DNA from: Thermochaetoides thermophila DSM 1495
Lineage: Eukaryota > Ascomycota > Sordariomycetes > Sordariales > Chaetomiaceae
Direction: 5' to 3'
DNA: 64,000 bases
Assembly: GCF_000221225.1 (NCBI RefSeq)
Contig: NW_006383030.1
Coordinates: 496,001-560,000 of the forward strand
Made by a program: the position numbers and the translations under genes. Each line of letters opens with the position of its first letter. The first letter of the stretch is position 1. Below, in pieces: positions 50,698 to 61,432 of this stretch. A model generated the notes under the pieces. The model saw nothing but the letters and a program-made list of their open reading frames with translations, was not told where the DNA came from and did not search any database.

Positions 50698-50996
50698 CTT
50701 GCCTGTTTGGTGGGTGTGTCGGCGAGGATCGAGATGTCGATGTTGGTGTTGCTGCGGGCGGTAAAATTGGGGTTTTTTCTTGTGTGGAAGCAAATCCAAG
50801 CCAGGATTTCGGATAGGGTGACTAAGCAGGGTGTGGGTGCTTGGGCCAACGCCTTATCGTTAGGGCTGGCATTCACGATACGCACGGACCACCACAAATC
50901 CTCTCTACCCTCCCAATTTTCAAGCAACTTCAAAGCCGCAGAAACTTTTGAGAATTTCAGTTTGGTCGACCAACCTTCGATAGCCTCACCGACAAG
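50698..50996. promoter_or_regulatory. Divergent promoter shared by ribosomal proteins eL21 and uS4
   Basis: The 299 bp between the two start codons must hold both promoters and both 5' leaders. The uS4 side is C/T-rich (50885-50930). TTAGGGCT at 50860-50867 reads AGCCCTAA on minus and is one base from the telobox (AACCCTAA) that Tbf1-type factors bind at many fungal ribosomal-protein promoters. That binding is inference only. Confidence 0.6.
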
Positions 50997-51793
50997 ATGG
51001 CGCCGCGCAAGTATTCGAAGACCTATAAGGTCCCGCGTCGTCCTTACGAGGCCGCTCGCCTGTGCGTTTGACCTTCGCTTTCTCTTCTTCAATTGCAGCC
51101 TCTGCTTGACGGTGTTCAAATTCACCTAGTCAACGCATGCTTGCAGCATCACCGGCCACTGAGCAAGAGCTTGTCTCTGCTTACGTCGATTGTGATCATG
51201 GGCTGACTTCTCGGATATCAGTGACTCCGAGCTGAAGCTCGTTGGCGAGTATGGTCTCCGGAACAAGCGTGAGGTCTGGCGTGTCCTCCTCACACTCTCC
51301 AAGATTCGTCGCGCAGCCCGGTAAGCAAAGCCTTTCAAGGAGTGCCCGTTTTCTCAGAATCCTGACATTTGTTCCAACTTGTAGTATTCTCCTCACTCTC
51401 GACGAGAAGGACCCTAAACGCCTCTTCGAAGGCAATGCTCTTATTCGCCGCCTTGTGCGCATCGGCGTGCTCGACGAGTCTCGCATGAAGCTGGATTACG
51501 TCCTGGCCCTTAAGGCTGAGGACTTTTTAGAGCGCCGCCTTCAGACTCTTGTCTACAAGCTTGGCCTCGCCAAGTCCATCCATCACGCTCGCGTCCTGAT
51601 CCGCCAGCGCCACATTCGCGTCGGCAAGCAGATCGTGAACGTGCCGTCCTTCATGGTCCGCCTCGACTCTCAGAAACACATTGATTTCGCTCTGACTTCT
51701 CCGTTCGGCGGTGGTCGCCCTGGCCGTGTCCGGAGAAAGAAGGCCAAGGCCGCCGAGGGCGGCGAGGGTGGTGAGGAGGAGGAGGAGGAGTAA
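50997..51793 (+). CDS. rps9: Cytosolic 40S ribosomal protein uS4 (yeast Rps9)
   Basis: Exons 50997-51061, 51222-51320 and 51385-51793 join in frame to 190 residues, the usual length. The protein starts MAPRKYSKTYKVPRRPYEAA. The S4 RNA-binding domain is in LERRLQTLVYKLGLAKSIHH and RQRHIRVGKQIVNVPSF. It ends with a Gly/Glu-rich acidic tail. uS4 binds 18S rRNA early in small-subunit assembly and helps keep decoding accurate. Intron 1 is 160 bp and intron 2 is 64 bp. Confidence 0.97.
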
Positions 51794-52142
51794 ATCCAAA
51801 GTGTTTTCGATACCAGGGAATGATTGGGATTGCACCAAACGGACTACAAAAATTGGTTCGGCCGGGACTTTGGGACTCTACATCAATGCTCGTGCGACAT
51901 CTATAGTCAGGGGAGCGAATGCATGGTCATTTACGTGGTGTATGATCGAGTCCGCAGGTCACCAATCGCCTAAACGCCTTACTTGCTCCTTATAACAAAG
52001 GGAAACCAATTATCCCTTACAATGTTGCATGAAGTGCAAATTGATTAGCGGCTGCATTTGTCCTCTGCCAAGTGACCGAATTATTACCCACACCTAAAAA
52101 AATGACAAACATAAATGGGGGGTATCATCCTGAACATCGCCC
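51794..52142. other. Short spacer between convergent uS4 and slu7
   Basis: It holds the 3' UTRs of both flanking genes. No gene is seen. Confidence 0.6.
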
Positions 52143-53357
52143 TTAACTCTCTTCTGTTGCTCGCTTGTCCCATGCTTCGGCTTCTTCGAGAGCCCTCTTC
52201 CCAACATCACCCGTGCAATAGCTATTCTTGACAAATGAATGACAACAAGCGTACCCCCATTTGAAATCGGACCACCAACTTCCCCAAACAGAAGTATGAT
52301 TGTTGATTAAAACATCCTCAGGGTACTTGGACTTAGCCTCTCTTTTGGGTGCGCCTTTAATCAAACCGGCCTCGTCGTACTCGACGAAGGTCTCGGACTC
52401 GGTGATGGCTGTTCGCAAGGCCTCGGGGAGAATAGGTTGCTCCCCATACTGACTGGCCAGCATCTCTGCACGTTTCCTTCGTTTTGCTTCTCGTTCCTCG
52501 CTCTCCTTTTTCCGGAGAAGCGCGCCGGCAGTGGGGTTGGCTTGTAGGTGTAGTGTGGTATCACCTGTTCGCTCTTGAACTTCCCATGCATATCGTTGTG
52601 CTTTCTCAAACTCAGCAGCCTCGCCTGATGCCCGGAGGAAGCTCTCTTCGGCAAACAACTTTGCGGACCTGTCACCCACAGCGCCGCCGTCAACGAGCGC
52701 GCGCTTTTTCGGGTTATACTTGGCGGAATCCGGATCCAAATTTAGCAGATATTTGGCTGTGTCTTCCCGGATTCTCATTGACTGCTTTATGGTTTTATCC
52801 CTCCCCATCTCAGACTCGTCAGCGTACTTGAAGCCTTTCTCATACCCGCTTTCGTCGCCGTCTTTCTTGTCACCGTTTTCTGCTTGCAACTTCCGCCGCG
52901 CCTCTTCAATCAAATTGTACTCTTCTACCACCTCTTGATATTGCTTGGGGTCGTACGCCGCCCAGATGTCCCGCTTTGCCTCGTATCCTTGCTTGACCTC
53001 CTCTCGCACAATACGATCGGCCTGAATATCTTTGCCTGTGTATTTCGCTCCAATTTTTCGCGGTCGCTCGAGGCAATCCTTTTTCTTGTGACCCATGGCA
53101 CCACAGTTCTCACATGCGCCTTTAACCCATTTTGTCCGTGCAGGTCCAACTTTCTTGCCGCCCTTGTCGAGAATTGTTTTTTGTTCTTCTTGGGCAGCGC
53201 GCGCGCGCTGATGTTGGAGCGAATCGTCATGGTCTTCAAGGCCGCTAACGTAAAATGGCTGCTTACTGATGTACGAGGGGATGTATATGTTGTCTTCTTT
53301 GCGCGCGGCGCCTGCCCCAGTTTGATTGGAGCCGGTAGCTGATGTTGAAGGTGGCAT
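52143..53357 (-). CDS. slu7: Pre-mRNA-splicing factor SLU7
   Basis: A single exon encodes 404 residues. A CCHC zinc knuckle is at Cys82, Cys85, His90, Cys95 (CENCGAMGHKKKDC), followed by basic ERPRKIGAKYTGKDIQ. IYIPSYISKQPFYV near the N-terminus and AAYDPKQYQEVVEEYNLIEE are family-typical. The conserved C-terminal block includes YPEDVLINNHTSVWGSWW and CHSFVKNSYCTG. SLU7 acts in the second catalytic step of splicing, with Prp18, and affects 3' splice-site choice. Its start codon is 653 bp from that of divergent rev3. Confidence 0.96.
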   Translation of the reverse strand: MPPSTSATGSNQTGAGAARKEDNIYIPSYISKQPFYVSGLEDHDDSLQHQRARAAQEEQKTILDKGGKKVGPARTKWVKGACENCGAMGHKKKDCLERPRKIGAKYTGKDIQADRIVREEVKQGYEAKRDIWAAYDPKQYQEVVEEYNLIEEARRKLQAENGDKKDGDESGYEKGFKYADESEMGRDKTIKQSMRIREDTAKYLLNLDPDSAKYNPKKRALVDGGAVGDRSAKLFAEESFLRASGEAAEFEKAQRYAWEVQERTGDTTLHLQANPTAGALLRKKESEEREAKRRKRAEMLASQYGEQPILPEALRTAITESETFVEYDEAGLIKGAPKREAKSKYPEDVLINNHTSVWGSWWSDFKWGYACCHSFVKNSYCTGDVGKRALEEAEAWDKRATEES

Positions 53358-54010
53358 CGTGAACTGGCTAAACTGCTAAGTTCCAGGAGATGGGTACGTG
53401 AATGGATCAAAAGTTTCTGGATGATGGCGGACTCGTGAATCATAAAACACCCGTTAGCTACAACCCTAACCCTGAGCACACAAGCAACGTAACGTGTACT
53501 TATGTACGGTACAGCCGCGTTTCCCTACATAACCAGAAGGGTCAGTTACCCAAGACGTTCAAATTTCAACCAAAGGGTTATTTGGCCAGCACATCCGCGA
53601 TAATGTTCTACTCTGTAGTTGACAAATAGGAAAACCAGAGAACAGGTAACGCTCATAAAGCCGTAAGATTTCTTGTTTTTTGGAATGCAAGCTACCTAAG
53701 GTACCTAGTTCTCTTCACTACTAGGCGTTGCTGTGGGCCAAGCTCTACTGTGTACCGTGGATGGGTGACAGGACAGATTTTCACGTGATTTGGTGTTTCG
53801 TTCGTTCCCCACTGGGGCGCGGTCTTTAGCAGTACCGGTACGCCAACGCGTTTATACAGGCGAGGCCGTAGCTGAGGACTTTCCAGTTCAGGTTTCCCGA
53901 GACGTCAGAAAGCACTTTTATGGCTTTCTACAGCGCCGAGTTTGTCTGAATTTCAATACTCTTGATATTATAACCATCTCTGCTAGAGAAAGCTTCTAGT
54001 TGCTGTCACC
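53358..54010. promoter_or_regulatory. Divergent intergenic region between slu7 and rev3
   Basis: It must contain both promoters. CTACCTAAGGTACCTAG at 53692-53708 is one of the palindromic motifs that recur in this window. No gene is seen. Confidence 0.5.
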
Positions 54011-57000
54011 ATGGATGTTTTTCGCGTCCGGATCAACTGCATTGACTGCTATCAAGCAACACCCACACAGTATGACCCGCCACTGAGAAAAGACTGGCAT
54101 CTTCTCGATGCCTCACAGAAACCTAAAGTTCCTGTCATCCGTGTGTTTGGGTCAACTGAAACAGGGCAAAAGGTGTGTGCTCATGTCCACGGGCTCTTCC
54201 CGTACCTCTACGTCGAATATGACGGTCCGCTAGATGCACTCACCGGTAAGTTCCTCCCTATCAGCTCTGGTGTCAGCAATACTTAACCAAATCTCAGTAT
54301 CTGAATATATCTACAAGTTTCATTTATCAATCGACCGTGCGCTAGCAATCCATTTCAGGCGTCTTGGAGACCGAAAGTCAGAAAGCTTTGTCGCACGTAT
54401 TACGCTTGTGAAAGGGGTGCCTTTCTACGGTTTCCATGTCGGTTACCGTTTTTATTTGAAAATCTACATGCTCAACCCCCTAGTTATGAGCAGGCTGGTA
54501 CGCTGTTAGACATTCTCCCTTTTATTTGGTACATCAGCTCATTCTCCCAGGTCGACTTCCTTCATCGCGGCCTCATCATGGGGCGCAAATTCCAACCTTA
54601 CGAGGCCCATCTCCAATACCTTTTACAAGTTATGGTTGATTACAATCTTTATGGTTGTGATTACCTCGAGGCGGCAAAGGTCACATTCCGAGCTCCTGTT
54701 CCAGTACCTGTCGAATCCGGTGAGACTAGCCGTCTCTGGGATAGCACTACAATACCACCAGAACTCGTTTTGGATCGGCCTGAACTTCCTCGGATTAGTC
54801 ATTGTTCGATCGAGGTCGATGTGTGTGCCCAAGATATCCTAAACCGCTACAAAGTCCAAGAACGCCGCCTGCATCACGATTTCATCGAACGTGAGCGACC
54901 TTTTCGTCCGGATATGAAACTTGTGCACAGCATGGCCGAGTTGTGGAAAGATGAGGAACAGCGTCGGAGGAAGAAAATGGGAAAGTTGGATCAAAGCGCC
55001 AGTCCATTTCCACCAGAGGCTTTTGTTTCGATGTCAGCAGGGCCTCGCCATTCCGATTGTGAAGGTTGGATCCAGGAAACACAGTATCGGGAGGCAGTTC
55101 AAGAGATGATAGCACGTGATCCAGCCCTGAAGGAGGACGGAGAGCCGTTCTCATTTTCGAATTATGTTACGCGTGACCCTGAGGAAGAGAGGATCCAAAC
55201 TGTGTTTCAGTCTGTTGAAGATTTTTTCCCAGAAAAGTCGCTGTCTGCGTTGGGTCTTGAGCATAGCCTATTTCGAGAGAGTTCGAACCTAGCTGATAAC
55301 ATACAAGTTGACGAGAAGGGTATCCTCGAACTCGAAATCGGAGAGGAGGAACGAGAACTTGTTGAACAGGAGGTTCTACTTGAGAACCAACGCGAGACCG
55401 GAGCAGTCCCAGAAGTGGGATTTGTGGATCAAAAAACCTGTTATTCAAGGTCAATCGCGACCTCGGACAGCAAAGAGATAAACCAGACTGAAACACGGCA
55501 TTCCTCAGAGCACCACGCTCGAAATCTTGTTGAGACCTTGAAGAGAGAGATCCCAAAACTTAACACCGGCTTTGGCATCAGTGGAATGTGCTCAAGAAAG
55601 CGTCCATCGGGATCCACCTCTCAGCTTGTTATGCAGGCAAAGTTGAGAGAGCTGATATCCAACAGAGATCAGAAAGGCAGAATGAAAGAAACCTGTCAGC
55701 CTAAGTTAAAACGGCCAGCCCCCGAGGAGCTCAATGGGCTAGTTAAGAAACTACGGTTTGAGGAAGGCTATCAGACTGAGAAATATCTTGGAAAACCTGT
55801 CCCCAATGGTCAATCACTGCAAACAGTCGAGATGAAGAATGCCAAACCATTCATACCCAACCCACAAAGGCCATCACAAAAGCGACAACAAGTTGCCAAA
55901 GCGAAACGATTCAGAAATCAAACCCTCAGCTTTCCGGTCGTCAAGAATCCCTACGATCCCACCACACTATCAAGGCTCAGCCAGCGCAGCGACTTGCAAA
56001 AAACACACGAAACGGGGATTGGCAAATCCGTGCTCCATAGTCCTCAGCTTTCGAGAGCGTCGCTGTTGCTGAGCTCACAAGACTCAACGAAGAGTCCCAC
56101 CCAGTTTCTCAAGCCCAAGCCTCTCTACTGGCAGGGCTCCCGTACAATGTACCTCTTCAGTCTTCCACCGCCTTCAGCATCAGAGGTCGCCACAACCATG
56201 ACGATGTATGGACTTCCAGATGTACTGTATTTGGAAGCCCACTACAGCAACGATAAGGACGTGCCACCTCGTGAACGGGAACACGCTGGAAGAGATTACC
56301 GGTTGGATGGAAATAGCATCCTGTATCTTCCTGATTTTGATCCATCTGGTCAGTCCTCGGCCAGAAAGGGGCTGAAGCCTGAATCTGGGCCCAACCTTGC
56401 AAAGATTGCCTTGACCTACCAAAAACGACAGCGCGACTGCAGCTTACGAAGTTGGGAGATAGCGGACCTTCCTCCGAGCTTTGCGGAAGTGAAAGATTGG
56501 CTGGATGAGCAGCATGCGAAAATAAATGCTACAACCCGTCAAGCCGAGCTCGCGCGCAAAATGTACCCCGGAGGAAGTAAGACAAATAAGTCTGAGATTT
56601 CTCAAATTACAGGGCCAACCCCCAAACGATTCAAGTATTCACAAAATCAGGTGTCGAAAAGCGTCCAGCGTGAAACGCAATACATGAGCACCATGAGTCT
56701 GGAAATCCACGTCAATACCAGAGAGCATTTGCTCCCTGATCCCGAGGAAGACGAGGTGCAGTGCATATTCTGGTGCCTCAAATCAGATGAACAGTGTTTC
56801 CCCGGTGGGAGACCCGCGGACGGCATTCTTGCTGGCATCATTGTTCTTTCTGAAAACCGCGATTTGGTGCAACAAATCCGCAGCCAAACCTCAGTGGACG
56901 TCCTTGAAGAACCCACCGAGCTTGATCTCCTTACCAGAATGGTCGCGATCGTGCGGACACTTGACCCTGACATTCTAACTGGATACGAGGTTCATGGAAG

Positions 57001-59549
57001 TTCATGGGGGTATTTGATGGAAAGGGCAATGCACAAGTATCAATATGACCTCTGCACAGAGCTCAGTCGGGTCAAATCCCAGTCCTCCAAGGTGTTCAGG
57101 AGAGAACAGGATAATTGGGGCTTCAAAACGACTTCAACAATCCACGTGACTGGCAGACATACCATCAACATATGGAGGGCAATGAGGGCAGAGCTGAATC
57201 TTCTTCAATACGACCGACCGAACGTTGCGTGGCATCTTTTGCATGTTCGCCTTCCGCACTACAAGCCGTTTACTTTGACGAAATGGTATCGAAGCGGACG
57301 GTCAAGAGACTTCTGCAAATTCCTCCGGTATTATCTCAAGATTACGCGCATGAACCTTGACATCCTCGATGCCAGCGAGCTCATCCCCCGGACATGCGAG
57401 CAGGCAAGGTTGCTCGGTGTGGACTTTTTCTCCGTTTTCTCACGAGGTTCCCAATTCAAAGTCGAATCCATCATGTTCCGCATTGCTAAACCGGAGAACT
57501 TCGTCATAATCTCGCCTAGCAAAAAACAGGTGGGCAGCCAAAATGCCCTGGAATGTTTGCCATTGGTCATGGAACCGCAGAGTGGTTTCTACTCTAGTCC
57601 CCTCCTGGTTCTCGACTTTCAAAGCCTGTACCCAAGTGTAATGATTGCATATAATTACTGTTACTCGACATTCCTTGGCCGGATAGTCAGCTGGCGTGGG
57701 ACAAACAAGATGGGGTTCACCGAGTACAAGCGAGGACCAGGCCTTTTACGGCTGTTGAAAGACCATATCACCATTGGTAGGAGAGTCTGGTTTGAGGCCA
57801 CAGATGTGGACGCGGCACGGTTTTGCGGAGAAGTTGCTGACGATTACTGTCATGTTTAGCTCCTAACAACATGCTTTACGCGAAACCTAACATTCGACGG
57901 TCCCTTTTGGCCAAGATGCTCACTGAGATTCTTGAGACCCGAGTCATGGTTAAAAGTGGCATGAAGCAAGACAAGGATGACAAAGCCTTGCAAAAGCTCC
58001 TCAACAATCGGCAGCTTGCGCTGAAACTTCTCGCTAATGTCACGTATGGTTATGCGTCTGCTTCATTCTCCGGTAATGGCTGCTTCTCACATCCTCCTAA
58101 AGACCTTTTGGACGCTAACATCATATACAAGGTCGCTGCCCGTGTGCGGAACTCGCGGACTCAATTGTGTTGACAGGCAGAGAAACCTTGGAACGGGCCA
58201 TTGCCTACATCCACTCGGTCGAGCGCTGGGGAGCCGAAGTCGTCTACGGTGACACCGACAGTCTTTTCGTTCATCTCAAAGGACGAAGACGTGAGCAGGC
58301 CTTCCAGATCGGTGCTGAGATAGCCAAGGATATCACCAACATGAACCCAAGGCCGGTAAAATTGAAATTTGAGAAGGTGTACCATCCATGCATCTTAGTT
58401 GCGAAGAAGCGCTACGTGGGTTACAAGTATGACAGTCCAGACCAAACTGTCCCAGAGTTCGACGCAAAAGGAATCGAGACAGTGCGCCGTGATGGATTCC
58501 CGGCTCAGCAAAAAATCGTGGAGAAGGCACTCAAAATCTTGTTTGAAACAGCAGATCTGAGCCGAGTCAAGAGCGTATGTTTACCTCCTTCATCTTGGGA
58601 TGATGGTCTTCCCAGCTGATGTTCCATGGTTTAGTTTTTCCAAGCGCAGTGCTCCAAAATCATGCGTTCTGCTGTTTCCGTTTCCGACTTCTGCTTCGCA
58701 AGAGAAGTAAAGCTTGGGACTTACAGCACAAGAGGGCCAGGCCCACCTGGAGCTGTCATCAGCACGAGGCGCATGCTTGAAGATGCTCGCGCAGAACCGC
58801 AGTACGGCGAACGAATACCATATGTGGTCATCTCCGGACCGCCAGGATCACGTCTCATAGATCGATGTGTCACACCAGAAGAGCTGTTGAGCAACCCCCA
58901 TGCGACCCTGGATGCTGATTACTACATCGCCCAACTGATACCGCCGTTGGAACGGATTTTCGGTCTCGTCGGCGCCAACGTCCGTTCCTGGTACGACGAA
59001 ATGCCAAAATTCCAACTCGCTCGACGTTTTGAAACATTGGCAGCAAATCCGGCAGCTCCCGGTCGTCCAGAGGTCGCTGGAAATCATGATAACAACGACA
59101 ATGGAAACAAGATGATCGAATGGTTTATGCCCTCTACCATATGCATTTCCTGCAATGTCAAGATGACGAAATCGCCCGCCGTACTGGATGTCGATCAGGA
59201 TGTTGACAGGAGCGTAGTTAATGAGGGAGAGGAACCGCTGCCCCTTTGCAATCGCTGTGCGTCGGATCCTCCATCGACGATGGCTGTGCTCCAGACACGA
59301 CTCAACGCCGAACAGCGGAAGTATGCAGACGTGGTGCGGGTGTGCCAAAGTTGTGCGGGGTTGTCTCCCTTAGAGGTGGACGAAGACGGGGTTCCATGCG
59401 AAAACAAGGGCTGTCCTGTGTTTTACAAGCGGGTGAAGCAGCGCGCGAGGCTCGGGGCAGAGAAGACGATAATAGAGCAGGTTGTCAGGAGGTTGGGGGC
59501 AAAGGCTGGACATTGCAGGAAAAACAGGGGTTGCGAGCTGGATTGGTAG
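54011..59549 (+). CDS. rev3: DNA polymerase zeta catalytic subunit REV3
   Basis: Six exons (54011-54245, 54298-54497, 54551-57776, 57860-58072, 58132-58574, 58635-59549) join in frame to 1743 residues. The N-terminal domain has MDVFRVRINCIDCYQ and YGFHVGYRFYLKIYMLN. A long, poorly conserved middle follows. The B-family polymerase core has DFQSLYPSVMIAYNYC (motif II), NNRQLALKLLANVTYGY (motif III) and YGDTDSLFVH (motif I). The C-terminus has two cysteine clusters: CysA (CISC and CNRC) and CysB (CQSC and CENKGC). In this family CysB holds an iron-sulphur cluster that binds the accessory subunits. With Rev7, the enzyme extends primers past lesions and drives most damage-induced mutagenesis. All five introns are short (52-83 bp) and fall where the sequence would otherwise leave frame. 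Confidence 0.95.
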
Positions 59550-61432
59550 ACCATATGTGATAAAATGGAACAGAGTTCGTTGGTTGTCATTGTGCACCTA
59601 CCTTAAGTATTACTACCTGAGGTATGATCCAAGAGAGTTCCAGTCTATCTACGCAGTCTTCCCGGCCCTAGCTTTTTTCAATTGGGGTCGTGGGCACGGC
59701 CCAGTATTCCGGTAGGGTAGAACGTGGCCGAAAAATAGAATCATCATTTTTCAATTGGGGCACGGACCTAATGTGGCATTGAGAGCAGTCGGTCGGATGT
59801 ATCTTGGATGTAGAGGAAATACCCGGTACGTAATGCGTAGGCCAGCCCGAGGACGACGGTAGCAGGCAGATGTTTGAGCGGCTCCGGTTTTACGTTCCAG
59901 GTTGCTGTCCCGCTGTCCGGAGACACCGGAATTTGGGTGATTTGAGCGCTGGGAGGGTCGTCATCGGTGCGTGATACCTGCTCAGGTACCAAGTACCTAG
60001 CTAGAGGGCAGGACCCATGAGCGCCTCTTGAAACTCCACCCATCAGCATCAATGCGTCCACCAGGTACGGATCCTACGCTGGCCAGGGACCGAAGAAACG
60101 CTTTTATATCAGGTATAGGTATTTAACGAGGTACCTGTCAATTCACTGCCCTTAGCAAAAGGAGTCTGCGACTGTAGAGCCCTGCCCAGCAGCTCCATCC
60201 CTACCCCGTTATCGATATATATATACGTAAGTATCTTGTAATAATGGAGAATCGAGGTCTTGGCATTTATTTTTTTTTTGCCTGAGGCATCAGAAACCAT
60301 GGGACGAGGGTCCACCAACAGGACAGCGTTCACGGGTGGGTGTCGGGTGGAGGCAGCGGACAAATCACTGGCGGAATGTCCACGCGCTGTTTGATGAGGC
60401 TTCCAGGTTTGCGGGCTCCTTTCCCAGGTCTCGTCTCGTGGATTGTCGTCCGCCCCTCGCCCTCCCAGACCCGACCGCGCTGTCCGGGCTGGATCGATCT
60501 GCCAATCCTTCCGTCGTCCGCGCTGTCGTCGCCCCCGATCTCGACTGTTTCCTTGTGTCTCTACTTCGTTGCAGCAGACTGCGCTCGCTCGCTCGCTCGC
60601 TCCGCTCCGGAACGGAACGCAACGCTGAAGGCAGCTTGCGCGCTGTTGCCCTGTTTTTGTTTCGACGCTGTGTTTTTGGGTCGTGCGATTTGCTGGTCGC
60701 GTCAGGGAACCAAGCGCAACATCTGGGCGTCAGCTCTCACTCCATCCAGTCCCTCCCTCCCGCTGCCGTCGCTCCAGCCAGGTTATCCAGGCTGTCGCCG
60801 GCAACACTGTCAATAATACTCGACTTACCTTACCTACACCTACATACTTACCTGCCTGCCTAGGTACCCACGCATCGCCCAGAAGGTGTCTTGGTCGCGT
60901 CTCCAGCTCCCGAACCAAGTCGCAGCACTTCTTCCCGGCTAGCTCAACGCCGTGTCTTCGCTCTTTTCTCGTCTTCGTCGTCTTTCGTTTGACTCTCAAC
61001 GCAAAATACAATAACAATAATACGCTTTCCTGCTTTCGCCTTAATAGTCGTCTTTTCTGGCTAACTACCACTGTTGTTCTCTTCACATCTCCTCGCCTAT
61101 CGCCTACCGGTGGCCTTTCGTTCAGCTCACTACCGTTTCCTTTCTTTTTCTTCCAGCATCCCGCCGGCATTTTCCTCTTAGCGTCCAAGTTCCGAGTTTT
61201 GTTGGACGGCTGTTGCGAACACACCAGCCCACCAACCCACCAACCTACCGACCTACCCTCCCCGCCGATTACCTGCTCAGACATTGACAGACTGATTGAT
61301 GTTGAAGCCTGCGTGGAAAAGCATCGCTGCCTTGTGCATTACCATCAACAGCAGTTCATTTACGTCCGCGCAGTGGTAAACGGCCCCCGCTGCGGTTAGT
61401 GTCCACGTCAGCCTGTCTCGCCTGCTTCGCAC
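59550..61432. promoter_or_regulatory. 1.9-kb region with the ApsA promoter and probable long leader
   Basis: The rev3 3' end is on the left. AGGTACCAAGTACCTAG is at 59984-60000 and more AGGTA/TACCT units lie at 60110-60137 and 60825-60869. (GCTC)5 is at 60583-60602. From about 60400 the strand is strongly C/T-rich up to the apsA ATG, which suggests a leader of several hundred bases. Overlapping open frames at 60336-60863 and 60683-61399 look like composition artefacts. Confidence 0.5.
60583..60602. repeat. (GCTC)5 microsatellite
   Basis: Five perfect GCTC units in the leader region upstream of apsA. Confidence 0.85.

Noticed and set aside
51062..51221. snoRNA in uS4 intron 1
   Set aside because: Only poor matches to C and D boxes and no closing stem.
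60683..61399. 238-codon frame upstream of apsA
   Set aside because: It reflects a C/T-rich leader, and a similar-sized frame exists on the opposite strand. No known domain.
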